From: Candidatus Bathyarchaeota archaeon
GTDB taxonomy: Archaea; Thermoproteota; Bathyarchaeia; 40CM-2-53-6; RBG-13-38-9
Reading direction: 5' to 3'
DNA: 64,000 nucleotides
NCBI GenBank assembly: GCA_007050885.1
Contig: SMYQ01000001.1
Span: 33,805-97,804 of the forward strand
Shown piece by piece: positions 25,835 to 34,307 of the stretch (position 1 is its first letter; every line of letters begins with the position of its first letter). The notes under the pieces are model-generated. The model worked only from the letters and a program-made list of their open reading frames with translations. It did no database searches and was not told the DNA's origin. The translations under genes and the position numbers were made by a program.

Positions 25835-26430
25835 AAAGGGGGCAGGTCTCGCCTGATTTTGCAATGTCTGCCATGATATTTTCGCTTGCAGCATTGTTCA
25901 TATTTTTTCATCTGACAAGGACTTATTACACACGTGTATGGGAAGTCTCACGAGCGGAGAGCATGGCGGCGGCACAGAACCTTGCACTCTTCCTGACTAG
26001 CGAAGAGGGAAGCTGGGCGGATAACCCCTTTGAGAGCGATGCTATCGCCTTTGGTGGTTCCACACTGAACGAAACGCGGATGAATTACTTCTTCGGCATG
26101 CCATACCAGACCGCACAGGACAGATTGAAGATGTATGAAAACTTCCGAATAGAAGCCTGGAAGCTCCCGAATATCGGGATAACTTCGGACATTGTTGAGT
26201 TGTATCCCAACAATACCGTAGACATTCAGGTGCAAACAACCGAAAACACTACACTCTATCTGGTGATGGTCGGGACCCAGGGCGGGCTGGGCTACACCCA
26301 TTGGAACCAGAGTGTTGGACAATACCACGGATTCTCATGGATCCTGCCAACGGGTGTGTACAGCCTGAAGGCGCTGGCAACTTCAGGTGAAAAATACGGG
26401 GCATACGAGGCCACATTCAGGGTGATATAA
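25822..26430 (+). CDS. type IV prepilin-like protein
   Basis: 202 residues from ATG 25822. The N-terminus is a class III signal: KRG followed by QVSPDF and a 20-residue hydrophobic helix (MSAMIFSLAALFIFFHL). Cleavage after the Gly would leave Gln at +1 and the archaeal QxSxEF-type motif, here with Asp in place of Glu. The remainder is a beta-rich head with sequons (NST-like, NTT). It is a likely pilin or pseudopilin of the system encoded upstream. No prepilin peptidase gene is seen in the window. Confidence 0.82.
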   Translation: MGRLKRGQVSPDFAMSAMIFSLAALFIFFHLTRTYYTRVWEVSRAESMAAAQNLALFLTSEEGSWADNPFESDAIAFGGSTLNETRMNYFFGMPYQTAQDRLKMYENFRIEAWKLPNIGITSDIVELYPNNTVDIQVQTTENTTLYLVMVGTQGGLGYTHWNQSVGQYHGFSWILPTGVYSLKALATSGEKYGAYEATFRVI

Positions 26431-27071
26431 TGATAAGGAGCACTGAAGCCGTTATTGCAAGCGTATTGATGCTGGGTTCAATCCTCTATCTTTTCAGTGT
26501 GCCTGCAACCGAGTCCAAGGACCCTGCGGAACAGTACATAAGAAGTGTTTTGGGGAGTTATACGGAAGTCATAAAAGTTCTTGCTACACGGGACCCTTAC
26601 AACCTCAAACTGCTTTTGGAGGCCGCGATGCCCCGCGGATACAACCAAAGGATAACCATCAACTATTACAGGAAGCTGATAACCCTGACGGGGATTGGAA
26701 GCGCTCCTGTTGAAACCTATCTGCTTCTTCCGACGGAGGGCGTGACGAATCTCGCGAACTCCGAAACCAAGTCGAACTGGTACCGCTCGCTTTTCAGGAT
26801 AACGAACACGGGTACAGAAACGATTTCAGGAGAGACCAGTTTCTCCGCGAGCCTCTACAAACAGGATATTAACGGCGACGGCCTGTCTGACCCAATTGAC
26901 ATAAATTCCGTACGAGTCTTCACAGACGAGGGCGAACTGAATGCCTCACTGAACAGCTATGAGGACTACTATGACAGGACCCTGGTGGGTATAACTGCTG
27001 AAGTCGAACTGGCGGGCGGAGAGACTGAGAACCTATACGTCTATTATCTGCAAGGTGATGATTATGAATAA
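26430..27071 (+). CDS. pilin-like protein
   Basis: 213 residues, start overlapping the preceding stop by one base (TAATG). The first 22 residues (MIRSTEAVIASVLMLGSILYLF) give a short basic leader and a hydrophobic helix with an early Glu, as in pilins, but the residue before the helix is Ser and not Gly, so processing is uncertain. The rest is a beta domain with an acidic loop DINGDGLSD that could bind calcium. Probable minor pseudopilin. Confidence 0.6.
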   Translation: MIRSTEAVIASVLMLGSILYLFSVPATESKDPAEQYIRSVLGSYTEVIKVLATRDPYNLKLLLEAAMPRGYNQRITINYYRKLITLTGIGSAPVETYLLLPTEGVTNLANSETKSNWYRSLFRITNTGTETISGETSFSASLYKQDINGDGLSDPIDINSVRVFTDEGELNASLNSYEDYYDRTLVGITAEVELAGGETENLYVYYLQGDDYE

Positions 27072-29217
27072 GTTGGTTATCATCGTGTTGCTGCTTTTTC
27101 CTGCATCGGCCTGGTGGGATCCCGACTGGAATTTCTCAAAGACCGTCACCAGCACGGACGACGCCTCCCTCATCACGGGATGGTTCACGGTAGACACTGA
27201 AAGCCTGATCAATACCAACAAGACAAGACATGACTGCGGCGACCTGCGAGTGACCAAGGACGATTCTCCGGTCGAATATTATATGACCGGTTGCGACACC
27301 ACGTACACCAGCGTGTTCTTTGAAGTGGACTACAGCAGGGACACTTATGAGCTGTACTATGGAAACCCTTCGGGAACGGACCAGAGCTCTTCGGGCGTGT
27401 TTAATTTCTTCGATAACTTTGAGTCATATTCCACTGGAAGTGATGGTTCGACCACCTGGACCACGCGGGCCGGGAGTTTTCAGGTGAAATATTTGAACAA
27501 TAGTCAGCGATTCGTCGTCAACACAACTGCAGAATCGATTGCAACCTCATATTCCCCTTCGGGCAACTTTTCAGTATTTGCAGAATTGGGGCCGGGCGAC
27601 GGCAACGTGGGCCTGGTTTACAGTTACGTTAGCTCTTCAGAATATTATGCAGCCTATCTGAAAGGAACCGAAGTCTGGATTTGTAACGGGTCCGTTCATG
27701 CAAAGATAGGAGACTTCACGTCGAGCGGCCTCAATTACATGGCGGTTGAAGTGTTGAGCGGAGTTGCCAACGTCTATGTCAACGGAAATCTTGAGGGTAT
27801 CGGCAACTATTCTAGCGGGTCTGTTGGCGTCTACGCACTCCCTGACGGGCCATCGAACTCCAGCATTGACCAGTTTGCGGTTTTCCCGAGTGCAGGAGTG
27901 TCGTGGTCGTTCGGGTCTGAAAGAACCAGACCGCAGGTGGTTCTGCAGTTCGTCGGATCGGAGGAAGCGAATATGAGGACTGTTGTTGCATACATGGATG
28001 AAGGGGATAATATGCTGAGAATTCAGCTGGAGTCCGAGGAGGAAGACGAGCTGGTGGATGGAAACTCTGCCGAACTTAGCTGGGGCAATGTGAGTTTCAA
28101 CTCGACCGGATATTCCGTCGACGGCAACTTTGTAAAGATTGATTCGGACGATTACAACTACACCCAGGGAGAATACCGATTTGAGTTGCGATACGTGAAG
28201 ACAAACATCAACTACAAGAAATGGCATATCGTCCAGTTCTTCTACAATTTCCCGGCCGTCAAGCATGTTGTGTTTCTGACGGCCAACCAGACGGGAACAT
28301 ACCCGGTGGACATTTATCCGTGGAGTTCCTGCGCAAGCTATGTGAATAACACAGGCAACCACTCCTGCAGAAGCAGTGCCATGCACTCATCAACGGGCAT
28401 TTTCAGATTCGGGGGCTCCAGCATCTGTGGACTTCATTGGGCAGATACAGGTACCTTTAGGGTCTACGACAACTTCACAGTTTCCAGCAAAGGCTACCGG
28501 AAGGAAGTATTCTGGCATTCGTTCGACGGCTGCGACAAGTTCACCGAAGAGGTCGAACTTTTCTGTGGGACAGATTTTTCGCCCTGCAACGCGACTTCTG
28601 TGGTCCCCGTCAAAACACTCTTTTATATCAATGATGCGCCAAAACCATTCACACGGATTGAATATACAAGCGGCTTCAGCTGCACATTGAACGGTGAAAG
28701 TTTCACCGAGCTGGTCGACCACACCGAAATAAACAAGGGATTAAACGATCTTGAATGTTCGGGTGTGGGGAATCTCACTTATTTCAAGCTTTACAGTTCA
28801 CATCCATATGAGGCCACCCGATTCTTTGACGAAAAGCCTGAGACGTATGAAATCGAGATATATGGTCCGGTGACCAGAGGGAAACTGCGGATTTGTGGCA
28901 TACCCTTATTTGACAAGGTGCTCCCTTTCAAGTGTTCCAGCAACAACCTTTTCTTTGAGGGGGACTTTTTGAACGGGACCCAGGACTTTTACCTTTTCAG
29001 GACTAAAGAGCCTTGGAGCTATACGCAAGCCCAGGGGGGAGGGGAAGCACAGGTCAAAATCACAAAGATGGAACCGCCTCAGCCCCCGTTGGCGTCTGCC
29101 AAAGAGCTTGGGAAGTCTGCGGTGCCCCCTACCCACGATGTCATAAGTTCGCGGAGGCTTTTCTATTCAAACTCGACTGTAGTTGAAGTGGTGATAACGG
29201 CATGGCGAAGTATATGA
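27064..29217 (+). CDS. secreted DUF2341/LamG-like glycoprotein
   Basis: 717 residues from ATG 27064; an in-frame ATG at 27055 adds three. The signal peptide is MNKLVIIVLLLFPASA. Residues about 18-120 match the DUF2341 pattern (WDPDW start, then GDLRVTKDD, then ELYYGNPS). They are followed by a concanavalin/LamG-type domain from FNFFDNFE at about residue 120 to SIDQFAVFP near 275, a common pairing in surface proteins. The remaining 440 residues have scattered cysteine pairs. Many NxS/T sequons. No C-terminal membrane helix; the end (VVEVVITAW) is beta-like. Possibly a pilus-associated adhesin. It overlaps the next start as ATGA. Confidence 0.75.
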   Translation: MNKLVIIVLLLFPASAWWDPDWNFSKTVTSTDDASLITGWFTVDTESLINTNKTRHDCGDLRVTKDDSPVEYYMTGCDTTYTSVFFEVDYSRDTYELYYGNPSGTDQSSSGVFNFFDNFESYSTGSDGSTTWTTRAGSFQVKYLNNSQRFVVNTTAESIATSYSPSGNFSVFAELGPGDGNVGLVYSYVSSSEYYAAYLKGTEVWICNGSVHAKIGDFTSSGLNYMAVEVLSGVANVYVNGNLEGIGNYSSGSVGVYALPDGPSNSSIDQFAVFPSAGVSWSFGSERTRPQVVLQFVGSEEANMRTVVAYMDEGDNMLRIQLESEEEDELVDGNSAELSWGNVSFNSTGYSVDGNFVKIDSDDYNYTQGEYRFELRYVKTNINYKKWHIVQFFYNFPAVKHVVFLTANQTGTYPVDIYPWSSCASYVNNTGNHSCRSSAMHSSTGIFRFGGSSICGLHWADTGTFRVYDNFTVSSKGYRKEVFWHSFDGCDKFTEEVELFCGTDFSPCNATSVVPVKTLFYINDAPKPFTRIEYTSGFSCTLNGESFTELVDHTEINKGLNDLECSGVGNLTYFKLYSSHPYEATRFFDEKPETYEIEIYGPVTRGKLRICGIPLFDKVLPFKCSSNNLFFEGDFLNGTQDFYLFRTKEPWSYTQAQGGGEAQVKITKMEPPQPPLASAKELGKSAVPPTHDVISSRRLFYSNSTVVEVVITAWRSI

Positions 29218-30371
29218 AAGGACAGTTTTACCTGCTATCGGCCTTCGTGGTAGGGATGTATCTTTTCTTCCTGCTGAATATTTTCACGGCAACAACCACT
29301 TCTTTTGATGTCCCCAACATACCCCAGATTAGTTATGTGCTCGACGCGGCTCAGGACGCTCTGAATCAGGAAGGGTCTGTGGACATAGTCAGGGAAGCCA
29401 TGAATTTTATCCAGGAACCCATTGGATTGAGATGCACATCCTTGGCCACTGGAAAAGGGAGCTGCGACCTGTATGAGGATGAATGGGCATGTGGCGTGAA
29501 CGTTACCGTCGTATATCGTGGCAAGATGGACCTTGATGTGACCCAAACACTTTACAAAGAAAGTTTTCACATAGACTTGACGAGGACACCCATTCACCTG
29601 CAGGCAAATGACAGTGCTGCATTGGTCAAGGTTTCCGTCTCAACTTCAGTGAGTTCGGGTATGCTGAAAGAAAGTGACGGGGACACCTTGAAGGGAAGCT
29701 GGAGCGGAACCACCGTTACGTTCAGACCCAATCTTGCCAAGAACACGCCAAAAGTCGTCTATGTTTATCAGACGAGCTCAAGTAGTCACACCATCTATGA
29801 AGATGTGGGTGTGCTCAATGGGGACGGCTATGATTCCTCGGTACTCTACAACAGGCTCAATTCCAGAAGGGATACCCAGAATATGTCGCTTTCTGACCTT
29901 AGCAACCTCAATGATGGCGCCGGGCCACGGATGCTGTTCCTGCCGGGTGCGTACCCGGACATATATGGGACTGACCTGCTCAACTACGTGGACGGGGGGG
30001 GTATGGTCGTGGCACCATACGGTCTCTGTGCAGTCGGTGGCTCTTGCCTAGTTGGAAACATGGAAAGCATAACGGGAAGCCACACGCTCACTGCGGTGGA
30101 TGACTTCGGTTCGCTCAATCCTGTGACTTCCAACAGCATCTATTTTACAGACCCGGACCTGTCCTGGATTGTGTATGACAGCGGGACTACAAACATCAGC
30201 AGGGCGGCGGCTGGCGCCACTTCATATGGTGAGGGATACGTTGTGTTTATGGGAAACGAGAGTATGCTGAGCGGCTGGAACCAGTTAAATGATTTTCTCG
30301 ACGAACTTCTGCTCTGGGGTGTCAAGGACATATCGGTCACCCAATATGTCTGCCCGGACCAAAGTCCCTAA
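29214..30371 (+). CDS. prepilin-like protein with large head domain
   Basis: 385 residues from ATG 29214, chosen for the four-base overlap; ATG 29202 is an alternative. The leader MKG precedes a helix QFYLLSAFVVGMYLFFLLNIF, a class III-like N-terminus with Gly before Gln. Residues about 190-370 contain PRMLFLPGAYPDIYGTDLL, followed by NYVDGGGMVVAPYG, reminiscent of a class I glutamine-amidotransferase-like (flavodoxin-type) fold; no catalytic Cys-His set is evident. Last gene of the pilus operon. A large head suggests a tip or minor pilin. Confidence 0.65.
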   Translation: MKGQFYLLSAFVVGMYLFFLLNIFTATTTSFDVPNIPQISYVLDAAQDALNQEGSVDIVREAMNFIQEPIGLRCTSLATGKGSCDLYEDEWACGVNVTVVYRGKMDLDVTQTLYKESFHIDLTRTPIHLQANDSAALVKVSVSTSVSSGMLKESDGDTLKGSWSGTTVTFRPNLAKNTPKVVYVYQTSSSSHTIYEDVGVLNGDGYDSSVLYNRLNSRRDTQNMSLSDLSNLNDGAGPRMLFLPGAYPDIYGTDLLNYVDGGGMVVAPYGLCAVGGSCLVGNMESITGSHTLTAVDDFGSLNPVTSNSIYFTDPDLSWIVYDSGTTNISRAAAGATSYGEGYVVFMGNESMLSGWNQLNDFLDELLLWGVKDISVTQYVCPDQSP

Positions 30372-30373
30372 AG

Positions 30374-30381
30374 CTTAAATG
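30374..30381 (+). promoter_or_regulatory. TATA box of the helical protein/PIN pair
   Basis: CTTAAATG is centred about 25 nt before GTG 30402. Confidence 0.45.
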
Positions 30382-30401
30382 CCTGTGAACGTGGCCTTTA
30401 C

Positions 30402-30911
30402 GTGAAGCATGTATTGGAGATGCTCGAGACCTTCAAAAAGAGCGACTCTAGACTGTTGAGGACCCTGAGCGACAAGATAATGGTTGACGGTTTTGTCCAG
30501 AAAAACAAAGATTTGATTCGCCTGTCAATAATTGCACACTCACTTTCCAAGATTGTCGAGAAAGAGTATTACAAGAGGGACAAGGTCTACTGGCAAAAAT
30601 TCTCCAAGGAATTGAGGGGGCTTCTCAAGGAGCTAGCGGAGGGCAAGGAAAACATAGGCGAAATTGAAAAAACCGTGATTGAGCTCGACAAACATTTCGG
30701 GAGATACGAAGACAACATAATCCATCACTCAAAGATAAAGAAGGGCTCAACGTTGTATGCCTGGGGAATGAGCCTGACACTTGCCGCGAAGCTTGTGGAT
30801 GTTCCTGAATATGAGCTCATGAAACAAAGCGGCAAAACCAAAATAGTTGATGAGGAAGGGCTGGGCAGAAGCGTTTCCGAGAGGCTGAAGAACGCGGAGG
30901 AATCGTTGTGA
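30402..30911 (+). CDS. helical protein of unknown function, PIN partner
   Basis: 169 residues from GTG 30402. It appears all-alpha, with charged amphipathic helices over residues 1-110, a central HHSKIKKGSTLYAWG and a helical C-terminus. No membrane segment, no cysteines. It overlaps the PIN gene by four bases (GTGA), so they are made together and may bind each other. It does not look like a known VapB/AbrB/ribbon-helix-helix antitoxin, so a toxin-antitoxin reading is unsupported. Confidence 0.65.
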   Translation: MKHVLEMLETFKKSDSRLLRTLSDKIMVDGFVQKNKDLIRLSIIAHSLSKIVEKEYYKRDKVYWQKFSKELRGLLKELAEGKENIGEIEKTVIELDKHFGRYEDNIIHHSKIKKGSTLYAWGMSLTLAAKLVDVPEYELMKQSGKTKIVDEEGLGRSVSERLKNAEESL

Positions 30912-31576
30912 AAACCGTTGTGTGTGATTCGTCGAGCATAATTACGCTTAGCAGCAACTGCCTCCTCTGGTTGCTCGGGAAGTTTGAAGTGGAGTTTCTC
31001 ATCCCCGTCTACGTGAGGAAGGAAATCATGGACAACCCAATCAACAGCAAGAGATACGCCTTTGAAGCTATGCGGAATGGTTTGCAGATCGGGAAGACGC
31101 TTCGCGTTGAGAAAACGGATGTTGAGCTCCGTGACAAGATAATCAGCCTGGCGAATACATTCTACATGCATAAGGGCAGGCCCATTGAGATAATACAGGC
31201 GGGGGAAGCAGATGCCCTGGCCCTCGCAATCGAGAAGGGCGTAAAAACTCTGCTCGTCGACGAGAAGAACACGCGGCTGCTTATCGAGGACAAGGAGCTG
31301 CTGCGGAAAGTTGTGGAGAAACGGACGGGCAGGGGAATCGAAATAAACAGGGATTCGGCAAATGAAATCGAGAAAATGTTCAAAGATATAAACGTGATAA
31401 GGACGAGCGAGCTTGTGGCAGTTGCTGTTAAGAGGGGTGTGCTCGATTGGCCCTATCCAAAGAAGGAACTCTTGAGGGGTGTGCTCACGGCAATGAAACT
31501 TAGCGGGTGTTCCATAAGCTCTGAAGAAATCGCGGAGACCGTGAATATGATGGCACCCACAAAAATCAATGTTTAG
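30908..31576 (+). CDS. PIN-domain nuclease-like protein
   Basis: 222 residues from GTG 30908. The PIN acidic set is in order: D7 (VVCDSSS), E39 (RKEIMD), E100 and D102 in GEADALALA, D118 in LLVDEKN. This is sufficient for Mg-dependent RNase activity. The last 75 residues are helical and unlike short VapC toxins (about 130 residues). A housekeeping RNA-processing role is possible given Rio2 next door, but Nob1's zinc ribbon is missing. Confidence 0.75.
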   Translation: MKTVVCDSSSIITLSSNCLLWLLGKFEVEFLIPVYVRKEIMDNPINSKRYAFEAMRNGLQIGKTLRVEKTDVELRDKIISLANTFYMHKGRPIEIIQAGEADALALAIEKGVKTLLVDEKNTRLLIEDKELLRKVVEKRTGRGIEINRDSANEIEKMFKDINVIRTSELVAVAVKRGVLDWPYPKKELLRGVLTAMKLSGCSISSEEIAETVNMMAPTKINV

Positions 31577-31704
31577 TCCTCGATGTAGGACGGGACCTTC
31601 TCGACATCTTCCAGCTCCAGGTCCAAGTTCTGCTTCGTGGGTTTTGAGCCTTCCAAGACCTGTTTTTCTTTCTTTTCGGCCAGTTCCAATTCGTCGAGCA
31701 GCAT
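31573..31704 (-). CDS. 43-residue acidic small protein
   Basis: ATG 31704 to TAA 31573-31575. The sequence starts MLLDELELAEKKEKQ and ends VPSYIED. It is very acidic with no hydrophobic helix. Support: the start lies 24 nt from the same TATA region that serves Rio2, and the stop overlaps the convergent PIN gene stop, leaving no spare DNA, as everywhere in this window. It fills the otherwise empty 173-bp gap. Family unknown. Confidence 0.5.
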   Translation of the reverse strand: MLLDELELAEKKEKQVLEGSKPTKQNLDLELEDVEKVPSYIED

Positions 31705-31723
31705 ATAGGAATTGCCAACAGTT

Positions 31724-31732
31724 ATTATTTAA
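31724..31732. promoter_or_regulatory. bidirectional TATA region
   Basis: ATTATTTAA, readable as a TATA box on both strands, is centred about 22 nt from GTG 31750 (rio2, plus) and about 24 nt from ATG 31704 (small ORF, minus). Confidence 0.45.
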
Positions 31733-31749
31733 CCATTCGTTAGAGATAC

Positions 31750-32547
31750 GTGGACACGAAAGATGTCGCAATATTGCGTGTTATTGACGGGCTATGGGAA
31801 ACTTACGAATGGGTGCCCGTTGGCGAAATTGAACACCGCGTTTCCAGCAAAATTGACGTGACAAAAAAGCTCAGGAACCTTGAAAAAGAAAAACTGGTTT
31901 TATGGAAGCCACATTCATTCGGCGACGAGCCGTCGGTCAAAATAAACGAGAGAGGACTTGACAGTCTAGCCGTGTGGGATTTCGTGAAGCATGGTGTCCT
32001 TGACGATATCGGACACAAAATTGGCGAGGGGAAGGAATCGGTTATCGTCCTGGGTCTGAAAGACGGAGAGAAGCGGGCCATAAAGTTCCACAGGTATTAT
32101 TCTGCAGAATACAGAAAAATCAAGAAAAGTCTGGCGTATACGTCCATAAAGTGGTGGAGGACGCTGAAGGGGAGGCTGCTGCGGCCCGTGGATTTTCCCA
32201 GGGCCAAGGCACAAGTGGAATATCGTGCCCTTAAGAAGCTGCATGGCAAGGTGTCGGTGCCGGAGCCGTACGGGATAAACAGGCATGCCATCGTGATGGA
32301 ATTCATTGGCGACGAAGTTCCCGCGCCGCTTATGTCTAAGGTTAAGAATGAGTCGTGGATGCGCAAGGAAGTACTGGACAACTATGAGATGTCACTGAAG
32401 GAAGGCATAGTCCACGGCGACTTAAGTCCCTTCAACGTAATGGTATGGAACAAGTTATACCTCATAGACTGGGCGCAGGCAGTGCCCGTAGACTTTGAGG
32501 GTGCGGACGCTCTAATGAAGAGGGACAAAGAAAAATTCAACGCCTGA
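31750..32547 (+). CDS. rio2: Rio2-type serine kinase/ATPase
   Basis: 265 residues from GTG 31750. An N-terminal winged helix (about 1-80, ending INERGLDSLAVWDFVKHGV) is diagnostic for Rio2. The kinase core follows: GEGKESVIV loop at 92-100, Lys112 in AIKFHR, catalytic HGDLSPFN at 222-229 and metal-binding D240 in LIDWAQAV. It acts in late maturation of the small ribosomal subunit. Slightly shorter than usual (about 280-300). Its 3' end overlaps the convergent gene by 11 bases. Confidence 0.94.
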   Translation: MDTKDVAILRVIDGLWETYEWVPVGEIEHRVSSKIDVTKKLRNLEKEKLVLWKPHSFGDEPSVKINERGLDSLAVWDFVKHGVLDDIGHKIGEGKESVIVLGLKDGEKRAIKFHRYYSAEYRKIKKSLAYTSIKWWRTLKGRLLRPVDFPRAKAQVEYRALKKLHGKVSVPEPYGINRHAIVMEFIGDEVPAPLMSKVKNESWMRKEVLDNYEMSLKEGIVHGDLSPFNVMVWNKLYLIDWAQAVPVDFEGADALMKRDKEKFNA

Positions 32548-34261
32548 TTCTCCTGTGGCTTCTTCTCATCGGGACACCTATTATTCGTCTCTGGGAAAGT
32601 TTTATCCGTCTTCCGGCACGGTAGTACCTGCGCCTTCTCATCCTTGAGACAACTGACATCAGCAACAGTATCAACAGCAGTGCCAGGACTGGCATGGCCA
32701 GCAGCTCAAGCCTTATCTTGATAATCTCAAGTTGGGATCTCGCCTTCAGCGTGTTCACGAGCAGGTCCTGTCTCTCACCATACTTCAGGAAGACGTCAAC
32801 AAACTGGTTGTTGTCCAAATCGGTTTCGTCCATCCTTATCCGGAGTTGGAGGACGCCAACTTTTGTTGGTGCGAGACGGATACCGCTGAGCTGGAAAAGT
32901 TCCGTGTCGCCGTCCAGCAGAAGTGCGATTTGTCCTGAAACGAAAGCTATGACACCACCGTTATTTTTGACGTATACGCGCAGAATTGTTCCGTCGTATG
33001 TCGCCCTTTCAACGTTTATACTGCTCTTGTCAATAACCCGTGTAACCGTTATGGGAAGAGTCATGTCAAGTATGTTAACAAGGAAATCTTCGTACCGCCC
33101 GTAACGAGCGTCTATAACAGCATCGAGATTGTTGACTCCGTAGTCAGACAGGTCTATTGAATAAACCCGGACCAGCTCGTCTCCTGGCCACAAAAGGAAC
33201 GTTTCGTCGTCAGTTATTGAAGTCTGCGTCTCCCCGTCCCTTGATATGCGGGTTATGGCGGCCACATATGCGAGGCCGTCACCATAATTGGCAAATTTCA
33301 CATACAGTTTCGTTGTCTCTGGGTCGTAGAAGACACTAGTCACGGTTATGTTTGGCTGGGCAACGGGTATGGGGTAAACAGTGAGGGCATATGTTGTCCC
33401 CGCTTGGCCCGCGGAGGTGTATGTTTCCGCGAACTCAACAAAGGTTGCTATCTCTCGGTTTGAATCCGTCCTTATACGACTGGCAACTTCCATTAAGTCA
33501 GTCCCTATTGCGAAGACCGTCTGGACACCAAGCCGGTTTAGTGTGTCTATAAAATCTTCGTGGTAACCTGTCTTTCCCACGAGGACCAGGGGATAGTTTC
33601 CCGTAAATATTGTTGGATGGAGAAACTCGCCCGTGCTAAGATAGAGCTTGTCCGTCTTGCCCCACTCATCCAGCAGGGCCAGGCTGTTGAAATATGGAGA
33701 ACCAAAGTCGATTATGTTCACGTCTTTTTCGAGGAGGGCTGCAACGGAGAGTAGTTCCCTCCGGTAGTCTCTTTGGACCCCACCGACTAGGTAGATGTCG
33801 TCGAAATCAGGAAGCCTCGAGAAAAGTGAACTGCTCGAGAAAAGTACGACACCTTCTTTTTTGTAGGCAATTGGGACAGAAATCAGCGTGTTCTCAGGTT
33901 CTATGTTTGAAGCCACGAAAAGCGTTTCGGGTGTGAGGACGCGAAGCAGATACTCCTGAAGTTCCCGGTAGTCTTTGAAGTCCTTTTTCTCTGAATTGAT
34001 ATTGTAGAACCTCTTGATATACTGGTCGTAATCATCGACAATTGAGTTGCTGTCCTCAAACACGATGATGTCGTCGCCGGCGAGATTCTGCGCGATCAGG
34101 TCTGCCTGAGCTTCAGTCATAAGGTAGACGACGTCGCCACCCTGATAGTGTGCATATTCCTGCGTGAGTAACACGAAACGCCAGTCCTTTGAATTTGCTA
34201 TAATTACCTTTGCGAACCCTGGAGAAAGGAGCAATAACAAAAGTATAGCAAATTTTCTCAT
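32537..34261 (-). CDS. exported protein with C-terminal anchor and Arg-rich tail
   Basis: 574 residues from ATG 34261. The signal peptide is residues 1-17 (FAILLLLLLSPGFA). Residues 18-280 alternate alpha/beta, with VVYLMTEAQAD, DDIIVFED and later LVLVGKTGYHED, TVFAIGTDL; this resembles cell-wall-binding-repeat or Rossmann-like extracellular domains, not certain. Residues about 300-510 are two beta (CARDB-like) domains. A hydrophobic helix (AMPVLALLLILLLMSVV, about 515-535) is followed by a cytoplasmic tail with about 15 Arg in 35 residues. The tail could bind nucleic acid, acidic lipids or a partner. Own promoter. Confidence 0.75.
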   Translation of the reverse strand: MRKFAILLLLLLSPGFAKVIIANSKDWRFVLLTQEYAHYQGGDVVYLMTEAQADLIAQNLAGDDIIVFEDSNSIVDDYDQYIKRFYNINSEKKDFKDYRELQEYLLRVLTPETLFVASNIEPENTLISVPIAYKKEGVVLFSSSSLFSRLPDFDDIYLVGGVQRDYRRELLSVAALLEKDVNIIDFGSPYFNSLALLDEWGKTDKLYLSTGEFLHPTIFTGNYPLVLVGKTGYHEDFIDTLNRLGVQTVFAIGTDLMEVASRIRTDSNREIATFVEFAETYTSAGQAGTTYALTVYPIPVAQPNITVTSVFYDPETTKLYVKFANYGDGLAYVAAITRISRDGETQTSITDDETFLLWPGDELVRVYSIDLSDYGVNNLDAVIDARYGRYEDFLVNILDMTLPITVTRVIDKSSINVERATYDGTILRVYVKNNGGVIAFVSGQIALLLDGDTELFQLSGIRLAPTKVGVLQLRIRMDETDLDNNQFVDVFLKYGERQDLLVNTLKARSQLEIIKIRLELLAMPVLALLLILLLMSVVSRMRRRRYYRAGRRIKLSQRRIIGVPMRRSHRRIRR

Positions 34262-34282
34262 TATGGAATGAACATTTGCACG

Positions 34283-34290
34283 TTTATAAA
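34283..34290 (-). promoter_or_regulatory. TATA box of the Arg-tail gene
   Basis: TTTATAAA, palindromic, is centred about 25 nt before ATG 34261. Confidence 0.5.
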
Positions 34291-34307
34291 ACTGAATACA
34301 AACCGAA

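Noticed and set aside
21021..30371. An archaellum operon
   Set aside because: The FlaI/FlaJ-like core is there, but no archaellin, FlaF, FlaG or FlaH is visible, and two FlaJ/TadC-type proteins point to a pilus-like system.
30402..31576. Toxin-antitoxin pair (helical protein plus PIN)
   Set aside because: The PIN protein is much longer than VapC and the partner shows no antitoxin DNA-binding motif.
30908..31576. Nob1 ribosome-maturation nuclease
   Set aside because: The PIN core fits, and Rio2 is adjacent, but the zinc-ribbon cysteines of Nob1 are absent.
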